A stretch of 16,550 bases of DNA, taken from NCBI GenBank assembly GCA_964631265.1, contig CAZVWW010000045.1, positions 1-16,550 on the forward strand, given 5' to 3'. A program made the translations under genes and the position numbers. Positions 1-6,944 of this stretch are shown piece after piece; the first letter of the stretch is position 1; every line of letters starts with the position of its first letter. This DNA is from CAZVWW01 sp964631265. GTDB taxonomy: Bacteria; Thermotogota; Thermotogae; MWEM01. The notes beneath the pieces were generated by a model. That model had not been told where the DNA came from, did no database searches, and worked only from the letters and a program-made list of their open reading frames with translations.

Positions 1-468
1 GTTGGATTAAGTCATCTTGCAAAAGGCTGGCTTGGTGATCCCGAAACGGCCTTTGGAGCAGTTATTGCGACGATCTGCTGGCAGTATATCCCGTTTTATA
101 TGATCATCTTTTCAGCAGCGATATCCGGCATACCCAAAGAGTTGAACGAAGCGGCTTATATTGACGGGGCAACACGGGTTCAGACCTTTTTCAGAATTAC
201 CCTTCCCCTGATTACAAGCACCATCAGAATGACGATTGTACTGGCATTAACCGGCTCTTTGAAGTATTTTGGTCTGATATATGTCATGACCGAAGGGGGA
301 CCAAGTCATTCGACCGAGTTGATGGCAACCTATATGTACAAACAGGCCTTTACGAATTTCAGAATGGGATACGGGAGCACCGTTGCCTCATTCATGTTTA
401 TTCTGTCCATCGGTTTAACACTATTAACCCTTACTTTAGGTGGAAGGAAGGGTAAGACTTATGCATAA
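1..468 (+). CDS. Sugar ABC transporter permease, CUT1 MalF/UgpA type (5'-truncated)
   Basis: The reading frame is open from base 1, so the N-terminus lies outside the window; 155 residues are visible. It would be one of two inner-membrane subunits of a carbohydrate importer. The diagnostic permease EAA loop is present (NEAAYIDGAT, about residues 49-58 of the visible part, followed by FFRITLPLI), which docks on the ATPase subunit. Hydrophobic segments lie before and after the loop, and a conserved MTEGGPSHST stretch typical of the MalF/LacF/UgpA branch follows it. The stop overlaps the next permease start by 8 nt (ATGCATAA), so the pair is translationally coupled. The solute-binding protein is presumably upstream. 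Substrate cannot be read from the sequence; the downstream beta-glycosidase suggests an oligosaccharide or glycoside. Family assignment is secure. Confidence 0.93.
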   Translation, partial: VGLSHLAKGWLGDPETAFGAVIATICWQYIPFYMIIFSAAISGIPKELNEAAYIDGATRVQTFFRITLPLITSTIRMTIVLALTGSLKYFGLIYVMTEGGPSHSTELMATYMYKQAFTNFRMGYGSTVASFMFILSIGLTLLTLTLGGRKGKTYA

Positions 469-1291
469 AAACAATTCAGGTTTAAAAATACTGGCGCTTT
501 CCTTCGGGATCTTCTGGTTGTTTATAACCGTCTATCCGCTGATCTTTATGGTGATGAATTCATTCAAAGAATCAATGGAATTCTTTATGGGGAGCCCCTG
601 GGAACTTCCGAGCAAGATGTTCCTCGGCAATTATACTTCCGTTTGGAACATGAATTTTCCAACGTATCTGATCAATACGGTCATTATTGTGGGTGTCTCC
701 CTTGCCATATTGGTCATAGCCGGTAGTATGGGGGCTTTTGCACTCTCGAGATTGAAATTCAAATTTAAAAATGTGATTTTTCTGCTGTTTATTATCGGGA
801 TAACAATCCCCATCCACATCACACTCGTTCCCGTTTATACGATTACAAAGAACATCGGGCTTTACGATTCCTTGTGGGGATTGATCGGTCCTTATGTCGG
901 TTTCAACCTGCCTATCACCATCTTTATACTGAAGAATTTCATGGAGGATATACCGGTGAGTCTTGAGGAAGCTGCCAAGATAGATGGCGCGACGAGTTGG
1001 CAGACATTCTGGAAGATTGTGTTTCCTCTCTCCGCTCCTGCAATAACAGCGGTTACGATATACGATATGGTCATATTATGGAACGAATTTGTCTTTTCTC
1101 TGGTCTTAATCAATTCACCGGAGAACAGGCCTTTGACACTTGGACTCTGGGATTTCCAGGGACAGTTTTCGGCAAACATTCCCGCGATGCTGGCGGCTTT
1201 ACTGTTATCAACGATGCCTCTGTTGTTATTCTATGCCTTTTCCGGGGAAAAACTGATAAAAGGGATGACAGCAGGTGCTGTGAAAGGATAG
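461..1291 (+). CDS. Sugar ABC transporter permease, CUT1 MalG/UgpE type
   Basis: This 276-residue inner-membrane permease is the partner of the preceding gene. ATG at 461 is preferred over the in-frame GTG at 440 because a purine-rich ribosome-binding site (GGAAGGAAGGG, 442-452) sits 8 nt upstream of it and would lie inside the coding region otherwise. There are about six hydrophobic segments (roughly residues 10-33, 70-94, 105-127, 137-158, 196-216, 241-260). The EAA loop is EEAAKIDGAT at 169-178, followed by FWKIVFPLSAP. The C-terminus GMTAGAVKG is the classic MalG-family ending. Length fits the family (about 275-295 aa). No ABC ATPase gene lies in the visible operon; CUT1 systems often share a distant MsmK/MalK-type ATPase. 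Substrate unknown. Confidence 0.95.
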   Translation: MHKNNSGLKILALSFGIFWLFITVYPLIFMVMNSFKESMEFFMGSPWELPSKMFLGNYTSVWNMNFPTYLINTVIIVGVSLAILVIAGSMGAFALSRLKFKFKNVIFLLFIIGITIPIHITLVPVYTITKNIGLYDSLWGLIGPYVGFNLPITIFILKNFMEDIPVSLEEAAKIDGATSWQTFWKIVFPLSAPAITAVTIYDMVILWNEFVFSLVLINSPENRPLTLGLWDFQGQFSANIPAMLAALLLSTMPLLLFYAFSGEKLIKGMTAGAVKG

Positions 1292-1301
1292 GTGTAATGT
1301 T

Positions 1302-3647
1302 ATGGAACTATATAAAGATAAAAACAACAGTATTCAAGATAGAGTGGATGATTTATTGAAGAGAATGACACTCGATGAGAAGATTGCACAACTGACATCA
1401 ATCTGGAGTTATGAAGTATTCAGTTCCGGCCACTTTGACGCTGAAAAAGCAGAGAACAAGATTAAAGACGGTATAGGGCAAATAACAAGACCCGGTGGTG
1501 CCACATTTCTTAAACCCGGAGAACTGGGCCGGTTCATCAACGATATTCAAGCGTACCTTGTCGAAAAAACGCGATTAGGTATACCGGCTATGATCCACGA
1601 AGAGTGCCTTTGCGGTTATCTTACAAAAGATGCAACCATGTTCCCTGAAATGATTGGATTGGCAAGTGCATGGGATGAGGAACTGGTCGAGGAGGTTTCA
1701 TCCGTAATCAGAGAAGAACTCCGGACTGTCAATGCCCATCAGGCCCTGTCACCTCTGATGGATGTGACCAGAGACCCGAGATGGGGAAGGACCGAGGAGA
1801 CTTTTGGAGAGGACCCCTATCTGGTGGGTGCCATGGGTAGCGCATATGTTAGAGGATTGCAGGGGGAGGATCTCACCAGAGGTGTCATTGCCACGTTAAA
1901 GCATTTTGTGGGGTATGGTGTTTCTGAAGGCGGTATGAACTGGGCGCCTCCTCATATTGCCCCGAGAGAGATGCGGGAGGTTTTCTTGCTCCCCTTCGAA
2001 AGAGCTGTTAGAGAAGCGGGAGCCCGATCGGTTATGAACGGGTATCATGAATTGGACGGGGTGCCCTGCGGAGCATCCAAATGGCTTCTCACGGATGTGT
2101 TAAGAGGAGAATGGGAATTTAAAGGGATAGTCGTTTCAGATTATTTTGCAATCGATATGCTCAAGGAGTATCACAAGCTGGTCCCGACATTGAGCGATGC
2201 CTCTAAACTGGCTTTGGAAGCAGGTCTTGATGTTGAACTCCCCTTTACGAAGTGTTATACAAAGCCGTTGAAAAAATATGTGGAAAGTGGTGAAGTCAAG
2301 ACTGAGACGCTTGACAAGTCTGTCAAGAGAATCCTGTCCATCAAGTTTGAACAGGGTATCTTTGACAATCCTTATATCGATACGGATAAGATACCCCAAA
2401 CCCTGAATACTGAGGAACACAGGGAGGTATCTCTGAAGGCAGCTGAAAAATCAATGGTATTGCTGAAAAACAACGATGAACTCCTGCCGCTGTCAAAAGA
2501 TATCAAGAAGATTGCTGTAATAGGTCCCAATGCAGCCGACGGGCGAAATCTCCTTGGGGATTATTCATTCCCGGCCCATATGGAGTCTCTCATGGATATG
2601 AAAGAGAGAGATCCGTTCGGTTCCCCGATGCCTGATTTTGATGAAGCTGATTTCTCTTCAACGGATGTCGTTGATCTGCTTCAAGGGATAAAAAAACAGG
2701 TTTCAGAAGAGACCAGTATTTCGTATGTCAAGGGTTGTTCTGTGGTCGGTGACGATGACCTTGATCTGGCAAAGGCTAAAAAAGCAGCCGGGGAAGCGGA
2801 TGTTGTTGTTCTTTGTCTCGGGGATAAATCCGGTTTGATCAAAGACTGTACAACCGGAGAGGCCAGAGACAGCATGACGCTGATATTACCGGGGCATCAG
2901 ATGGAACTGGCAGAGGCCGTTTTATCGACCGGGACAAAAACGGTAACAGTGATTGTATCCGGCAGGCCCTATTCCCTTGAAACCTTTGAGGAGCAAACGG
3001 ATGCCCTTCTTCAGGCCTGGTTGCCCGGAGAAGAGGGTGGCACTGCAGTAGCCAACATACTCTTTGGAGAGAGTGCCCCGTCAGGGAAACTGCCAATCTC
3101 ATTCCCGCGGGCGGTTGGTCAGATACCGGTCTTTTACAATCACAAGGCATCAGGTCAGCGTTCGCACTGGTTCGGGGATTATATCGACGGATCCCCGACA
3201 CCGCTTTATCCGTTTGGCTACGGATTGCAGTACACTTCTTTTGAATACGCAGATATGCAAATGAACGATACATATGACATCCATCAGGAATACATCGACA
3301 TAACCTTCACGATTAAGAATACCGGAGACCGGGACGGTGAGGAGATTGTGCAGTTGTATGTCAACGATCCCGCTGCCAGCGTTACCAGACCCGTTAAAGA
3401 GTTAAAGGGTTTCGGGAAGGTATTTGTGAAATCCGGAAATGAGAAAAGATGCCGTTTTAGACTGCCGATGGAATTACTGGCCTTTTACGACAGAGATATG
3501 CACCTCGTCGTCGAACCCGGTGAGTTTAAGATTATGATTGGTCACTCCTCGGAGGATATCGTACTTGAAAAGACGGTTCTCATAGAAGGAGAGAAGCAGT
3601 ACATTGAAAGAAGAAAGAAGTATTCAACTCTTTTTGAAAGCCATTAA
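1302..3647 (+). CDS. Glycoside hydrolase family 3 beta-glycosidase
   Basis: A 781-residue GH3 enzyme that would hydrolyse beta-glycosides (beta-glucoside or beta-xyloside) delivered by the linked ABC importer. The N-terminal TIM-barrel domain (about 10-350) has DPRWGR (158-163) and ETFGEDPYLVG (166-176), KH at 200-201, and the nucleophile motif VVSDY with Asp280. The (alpha/beta)6 sandwich domain (about 380-645) carries CTTGEARD, where Glu520 is the likely acid/base. A fibronectin-III-like C-terminal domain (about 660-750) includes the usual IKNTGDRDGEEIVQLYV stretch. No signal peptide, so it is cytoplasmic, consistent with hydrolysis after import. The ATG follows AAAGGATAGGTG and lies 10 nt after the permease stop. 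Specificity cannot be told from motifs alone. The domain set and length are complete. Confidence 0.95.
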   Translation: MELYKDKNNSIQDRVDDLLKRMTLDEKIAQLTSIWSYEVFSSGHFDAEKAENKIKDGIGQITRPGGATFLKPGELGRFINDIQAYLVEKTRLGIPAMIHEECLCGYLTKDATMFPEMIGLASAWDEELVEEVSSVIREELRTVNAHQALSPLMDVTRDPRWGRTEETFGEDPYLVGAMGSAYVRGLQGEDLTRGVIATLKHFVGYGVSEGGMNWAPPHIAPREMREVFLLPFERAVREAGARSVMNGYHELDGVPCGASKWLLTDVLRGEWEFKGIVVSDYFAIDMLKEYHKLVPTLSDASKLALEAGLDVELPFTKCYTKPLKKYVESGEVKTETLDKSVKRILSIKFEQGIFDNPYIDTDKIPQTLNTEEHREVSLKAAEKSMVLLKNNDELLPLSKDIKKIAVIGPNAADGRNLLGDYSFPAHMESLMDMKERDPFGSPMPDFDEADFSSTDVVDLLQGIKKQVSEETSISYVKGCSVVGDDDLDLAKAKKAAGEADVVVLCLGDKSGLIKDCTTGEARDSMTLILPGHQMELAEAVLSTGTKTVTVIVSGRPYSLETFEEQTDALLQAWLPGEEGGTAVANILFGESAPSGKLPISFPRAVGQIPVFYNHKASGQRSHWFGDYIDGSPTPLYPFGYGLQYTSFEYADMQMNDTYDIHQEYIDITFTIKNTGDRDGEEIVQLYVNDPAASVTRPVKELKGFGKVFVKSGNEKRCRFRLPMELLAFYDRDMHLVVEPGEFKIMIGHSSEDIVLEKTVLIEGEKQYIERRKKYSTLFESH

Positions 3648-3661
3648 GAACTAATCCTACA

Positions 3662-3694
3662 ACCCTGCCGGAACTTTATTTCTTCCGGCAGGGT
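3662..3694. promoter_or_regulatory. Perfect 12-bp inverted repeat between GH3 and ROK genes
   Basis: ACCCTGCCGGAA (3662-3673) and TTCCGGCAGGGT (3683-3694) are exact complements separated by 9 nt. In RNA this would be a strong hairpin 14 nt after the GH3 stop and 11 nt before the ROK ribosome-binding site. No T-tract follows on either strand, so it is not a standard intrinsic terminator. It could be a processing or stability hairpin between operon parts, or an operator for the neighbouring ROK repressor. The symmetry is certain; the function is inference. Confidence 0.6.
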
Positions 3695-3716
3695 AGATAA
3701 AATCCGGGAGATAAAA

Positions 3717-4895
3717 TTGGCAAAACCGATTAATGCATCAAAAATGGGACTCTCCAATAAGTTAATATTATTCAACATGATCCGGTATTCACCCGGTACA
3801 ACGAGAAAAGAACTGGCCGAGAAGACCGGTTTGAACCCGAGTACCATCACGAATATCATCAACTTTTTGAAAGAAAAGGACCTGGTCGTTGAGATCGGTA
3901 AGAAGAAGAATGAAAACCCCGGCAGGAATTCGATAAGACTTTATCCCAAAAGGGACAGAAAAAGGGTGTTTCTAGCTAAATTAGGGGTTGAGAAAACCTA
4001 TACCGGTCTGGGTTATCTGGATAATTCATGTGATATCATCAACGAATATGAAACCCCAGGGAAGATTGATCAATTCATTGAACTTGTTGTTGCTGATTAT
4101 ATAGCGTCCCATAAGCCGGGAGAATCATTCGGGATGGTCCTTTCTGTTCCCGGGATTGTGGATAACAACAACGGAACGATTATTAACCTTCCTCACTTAA
4201 AATGGAAGGAGATTGATTTCAGTAAAAGGATACGCTCTGACATTAACAAAGATATCAGAATCTGGATTGAGAATGAGGCTAAGTTGTCCCTGAGAACAGA
4301 GATCTATATCAATGATGATATCTCAGGATTGAAGAACGGGGTGCTTCTCTATATATCACAGGGGGTAGGGGGCGCCCTTTTGATTAACCGGCAGTTGTTT
4401 GCGGGAAACAGTTTCACAGCAGGTGAGATCGGGCATATGAGTATCGATGTAAACGGTCCGAGATGTAAATGCGGGAACAGAGGGTGCCTTGAGTGTTATA
4501 TATCCGTTGAGGAAGTTGTGAAAGAGTATGAGAGGCTTGGTGGGGAAATGACGAGCCGGCTCTATATCGAGAAGTTCAGAGAATTACTGAGAAAGAATGA
4601 CAACGGGGAGCCCCGGGCCAGAGAGATTATGGAAGAATACTACGATTATCTGGAACTGGGACTGGTCAACATCGTCAACCTTATCAACCCGGAATTTATC
4701 GTGATGGGGGGGATGGGCTCGATTATCCCACTGCATATGCTCAAACTGATTGAACGCAAGCTGAAATCAAGGGTCATCTCCCCCGCAGCAGGACAGTTAA
4801 GACTTGTTCCCTCAAAGATTGATATGGTCAAGTCTGCGATGGTTGGCGAGACCATTCTGGCCATGGATTACTACTGCAGAGAGATGGTCCTGTGA
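3717..4895 (+). CDS. ROK-family transcriptional repressor (NagC/XylR type)
   Basis: A 392-residue sugar-responsive DNA-binding regulator. A winged helix-turn-helix occupies about residues 25-62 (TTRKELAEKTGLNPSTITNII core), followed by a ROK domain. The ROK zinc-site signature is present: GEIGH (His240), then Cys250, Cys252 and Cys257 in CKCGNRGC. Kinase features are eroded: the first phosphate loop is LGVEKTYTG rather than DIGGT, and the catalytic ENDAN region reads ENEAK (185-189), so it is probably a sensor and not a sugar kinase. A TTG start is chosen because GGGAG (3706-3710) lies 6 nt upstream; the next Met is residue 10. It lies 69 nt after the GH3 gene in the same orientation and is the likely regulator of this locus, with a sugar as inducer. 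Confidence 0.93.
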   Translation: MAKPINASKMGLSNKLILFNMIRYSPGTTRKELAEKTGLNPSTITNIINFLKEKDLVVEIGKKKNENPGRNSIRLYPKRDRKRVFLAKLGVEKTYTGLGYLDNSCDIINEYETPGKIDQFIELVVADYIASHKPGESFGMVLSVPGIVDNNNGTIINLPHLKWKEIDFSKRIRSDINKDIRIWIENEAKLSLRTEIYINDDISGLKNGVLLYISQGVGGALLINRQLFAGNSFTAGEIGHMSIDVNGPRCKCGNRGCLECYISVEEVVKEYERLGGEMTSRLYIEKFRELLRKNDNGEPRAREIMEEYYDYLELGLVNIVNLINPEFIVMGGMGSIIPLHMLKLIERKLKSRVISPAAGQLRLVPSKIDMVKSAMVGETILAMDYYCREMVL

Positions 4896-4929
4896 GCGAT
4901 TCATTTTCATCTTTTCCCGAATCATTTAC

Positions 4930-4958
4930 TTGAAAAAATTCATATCATGTGGTATACT
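4930..4958 (+). promoter_or_regulatory. Sigma-70 promoter of the tRNA cluster
   Basis: TTGAAA (4930-4935) and TATACT (4953-4958) are separated by 17 nt, and TGG precedes the -10 box, giving an extended -10. Expected transcription start is about 4965, ten bases before the tRNA-Ser. This is the clearest promoter in the window, as expected for stable RNA. Confidence 0.88.
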
Positions 4959-4974
4959 ACCGTTGCTTCCGTTA

Positions 4975-5067
<93 letters not shown>

Positions 5068-5074
5068 TTTTTAT

Positions 5075-5151
5075 GTGCCCGTAGCTCAACTGGATAGAGC
5101 GTTACACTGCGGATGTAAAGGCTGGGCGTTCAAATCGCCCCGGGCACACCA
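5075..5151 (+). tRNA. tRNA-Arg(GCG), decodes CGC/CGU
   Basis: A 77-nt tRNA. The acceptor stem GTGCCCG (5075-5081) pairs with CGGGCAC (5141-5147), discriminator A5148, encoded CCA 5149-5151. The D-arm stem GCTC/GAGC is intact. The anticodon stem TTACA/TGTAA encloses loop CTGCGGA, so the anticodon is GCG at 5109-5111. T-stem GGGCG/CGCCC with loop TTCAAAT. The rest of the molecule resembles the common bacterial tRNA-Arg(ACG), which carries CTACGGA in the loop; here base 34 is G instead of A, so it would not be a substrate for inosine formation by TadA. It starts 9 nt after tRNA-Ser and shares its promoter. Confidence 0.95.
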
Positions 5152-5183
5152 GGAAAAAATAATTATGAAAGGAAAGGGCGAGT

Positions 5184-6212
5184 ATGCGTCCTTTTTTCTC
5201 TTTTTTAGCGATTCTTTTCATCATTTTAATACTTTCATCTTGTGATACGTTCTTCTATCAGGTTTACTTCAAAGAAGATGACCTTAAACAAAAGACGCTG
5301 GCTTTTATTCAGTCAGCAGAAGATACGCTTGATATCTGTGTTTATAACATCTCTGATCCCGATATTCTCCGGGCAATAGCATCATTGTCAGAGAACGGGG
5401 TTAAGGTGAGAGTAATCACAGACGATTCCAACAGGGTCTTTATTGAAGAAACGGGGATCGTATATGATGCTGAAGGGCTGATGCACAACAAATACATGGT
5501 GGCTGATTCAGAAAAGGTCTGGTTTGGTTCGACAAACCTCAGTCAAACCAGTCTTGAGGAGCATGAGAACAACGTCATTATCAGTGATGATCGCGGGCTG
5601 GTTGAGGCCTTCGAGAGTAATTTCAAGCAGTGTTATGACGGGAAGTTCAAGGCAATGAGAAGCCCTCTGGAGGATCAGATCTGCTTTTCGCCCGAGGAGG
5701 ATACGTTTGGACGGGTAATCGGGACGCTCTCCAAGGCGAGAAAAAGCGTCAAAATTGCCATGTTTGCCTTTACCGATAAAAGAATCGTGAATTATCTCAA
5801 AGTCCTTTCGGTTCACGGTGTGGAGATTCAGGTGATGCTCGACCGGGACTGGAATCTTACCAATGTTTACAGTTCGCTTGAGGCGCTTATGCGATTTACA
5901 AATACGCAGTTGGATTTCTGTGATGCGTTACTTCATGAGAAATTTCTCATTGTCGATGATCAGATCCTTCTGACCGGCTCATACAATTACACGCTTTCAG
6001 CAGAGAGTAAAAATGATGAATTCCTCTTTGAGACTGAGCGAAAAGCCATTGTGGAGGCGTTTATCGATCATTTCAGAAATCTCCGGAACGGTTCAGATCC
6101 AGTATCACAAGCTCCGGCGGGCAGTTCAGCCGGCCCGGAAACCATTGACCGACCCCTCTTGTCACATAGATCATCGTATCTTTGTGGTGGTATTCTCCGG
6201 CAAGGAACTTGA
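5184..6212 (+). CDS. Phospholipase D-superfamily lipoprotein (putative nuclease or phosphodiesterase)
   Basis: A 342-residue protein with a lipoprotein signal: hydrophobic residues 4-17 and lipobox LSSC with Cys20, so it should be a lipid-anchored envelope protein. It carries two complete HKD motifs: H101-N-K103 with D108 and GSTN (115-118), and H251-E-K253 with D258 and GSYN (265-268). This two-domain arrangement in one chain matches PLD-type nucleases and phosphodiesterases. It could act on nucleic acid or phospholipid; the motifs do not decide which. The start is set by AGGAAAGGG (5170-5178). It lies 32 nt after tRNA-Arg with no terminator between, so read-through from the tRNA promoter is plausible. 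The PLD fold appears to end near residue 300; the last ~45 residues are translated from DNA antisense to the next gene and look unconserved in character. Confidence 0.88.
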   Translation: MRPFFSFLAILFIILILSSCDTFFYQVYFKEDDLKQKTLAFIQSAEDTLDICVYNISDPDILRAIASLSENGVKVRVITDDSNRVFIEETGIVYDAEGLMHNKYMVADSEKVWFGSTNLSQTSLEEHENNVIISDDRGLVEAFESNFKQCYDGKFKAMRSPLEDQICFSPEEDTFGRVIGTLSKARKSVKIAMFAFTDKRIVNYLKVLSVHGVEIQVMLDRDWNLTNVYSSLEALMRFTNTQLDFCDALLHEKFLIVDDQILLTGSYNYTLSAESKNDEFLFETERKAIVEAFIDHFRNLRNGSDPVSQAPAGSSAGPETIDRPLLSHRSSYLCGGILRQGT

Positions 6213-6930
6213 TTTCGTTACCGTTTTTCCAGCTCATCAGATCTTTGGTGATAAAGGGGATGTAGAATTGACCTCCGTGCGTGTGCCCGGCCAGTACGAG
6301 ATCGTACTCATCAAGGATATCGGGATATTCATCAATTCTCAAAGGGGAATGAATGAGGAGGATATCATAATCTCTTTTGCCGTCTTGACTCAAACGTTCT
6401 GTGTTTCGGAAAAAATAATGGGATTCCAATCCCGTGATACCGAGTTTATATCCCTTGATGTTGATGACCGTTGATTCTTTTTCTATGAGGGGGATATCAA
6501 GGCTCTCAAACCTCTGACGCATGTGAACCGGTGCGTACTCCTCCCAATTTCCGAATATCGTGTAGGTTGGCGCAATCCCTTTCAACCGGTCAAAGAACTT
6601 GACAAGACCTTTGACATCCGTCCATTTTGCCAATGCATCCCCACCGAAGAGAATCACGTCCGGATGATAATCTTTGATCCTGTTTAATAATCTGTCGTGA
6701 AAAGGCCGGTACTGATACAGATGCAGATCGGCAAAGAAGGCAATTCTCAGTTCGTTATTCGAGGAATACTCTCCGGCTTCTTCGCCCTTTCCGATGTAAG
6801 TGAGTTCAAGTCGATTTGTTTCGATGAAAAGGATATATATTGACAAGAGGATGAGGATGATCAGCAGGAACAGAAAGACTCTTTTCCGTTTTGAGTTGAT
6901 GAGTCCCCTTTTTTTTGTTGTTTTTGTCAT
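6073..6930 (-). CDS. Membrane-anchored calcineurin-like metallophosphoesterase (YkuE/YaeI type)
   Basis: A 285-residue protein with one N-terminal transmembrane anchor (about residues 15-36, in a Lys/Arg-rich N-terminus), then a metallophosphoesterase domain. The metal-ligand set is visible: ADLH (Asp68, His70), FGGD (Asp98), GNWEEY (Asn128, with Trp where many members have His), LIHSP (His194) and AGHTHGG (His216, His218). The ending RLNCPPELVIL is common in the YkuE/YaeI branch, which includes phospholipid-linked phosphoesterases; the substrate here is unknown. An in-frame TTG at 6948 overlaps the upstream stop, but the ATG at 6930 is chosen because GAGGAG (6943-6938) stands 7 nt before it. 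It starts 14 nt after the AAA+ ATPase stop, so the two form an operon. Its 3' end overlaps the convergent PLD gene by 140 nt. Confidence 0.9.
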   Translation of the reverse strand: MTKTTKKRGLINSKRKRVFLFLLIILILLSIYILFIETNRLELTYIGKGEEAGEYSSNNELRIAFFADLHLYQYRPFHDRLLNRIKDYHPDVILFGGDALAKWTDVKGLVKFFDRLKGIAPTYTIFGNWEEYAPVHMRQRFESLDIPLIEKESTVINIKGYKLGITGLESHYFFRNTERLSQDGKRDYDILLIHSPLRIDEYPDILDEYDLVLAGHTHGGQFYIPFITKDLMSWKNGNEIKFLAGEYHHKDTMIYVTRGVGQWFPGRLNCPPELVILDLNRSGDF

Positions 6931-6944
6931 CGGTTTTCTCCTCG

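Noticed and set aside
440..460. GTG start for the second permease
   Set aside because: It lies upstream of and would include the ribosome-binding site that serves ATG 461.
2839..3273. Minus-strand 144-codon ORF inside the GH3 gene
   Set aside because: Shadow of the GH3 frame; Cys/Arg-rich composition typical of antisense translation.
6013..6474. Plus-strand 153-codon ORF
   Set aside because: Antisense to the metallophosphoesterase, whose full motif set shows the minus strand is coding.
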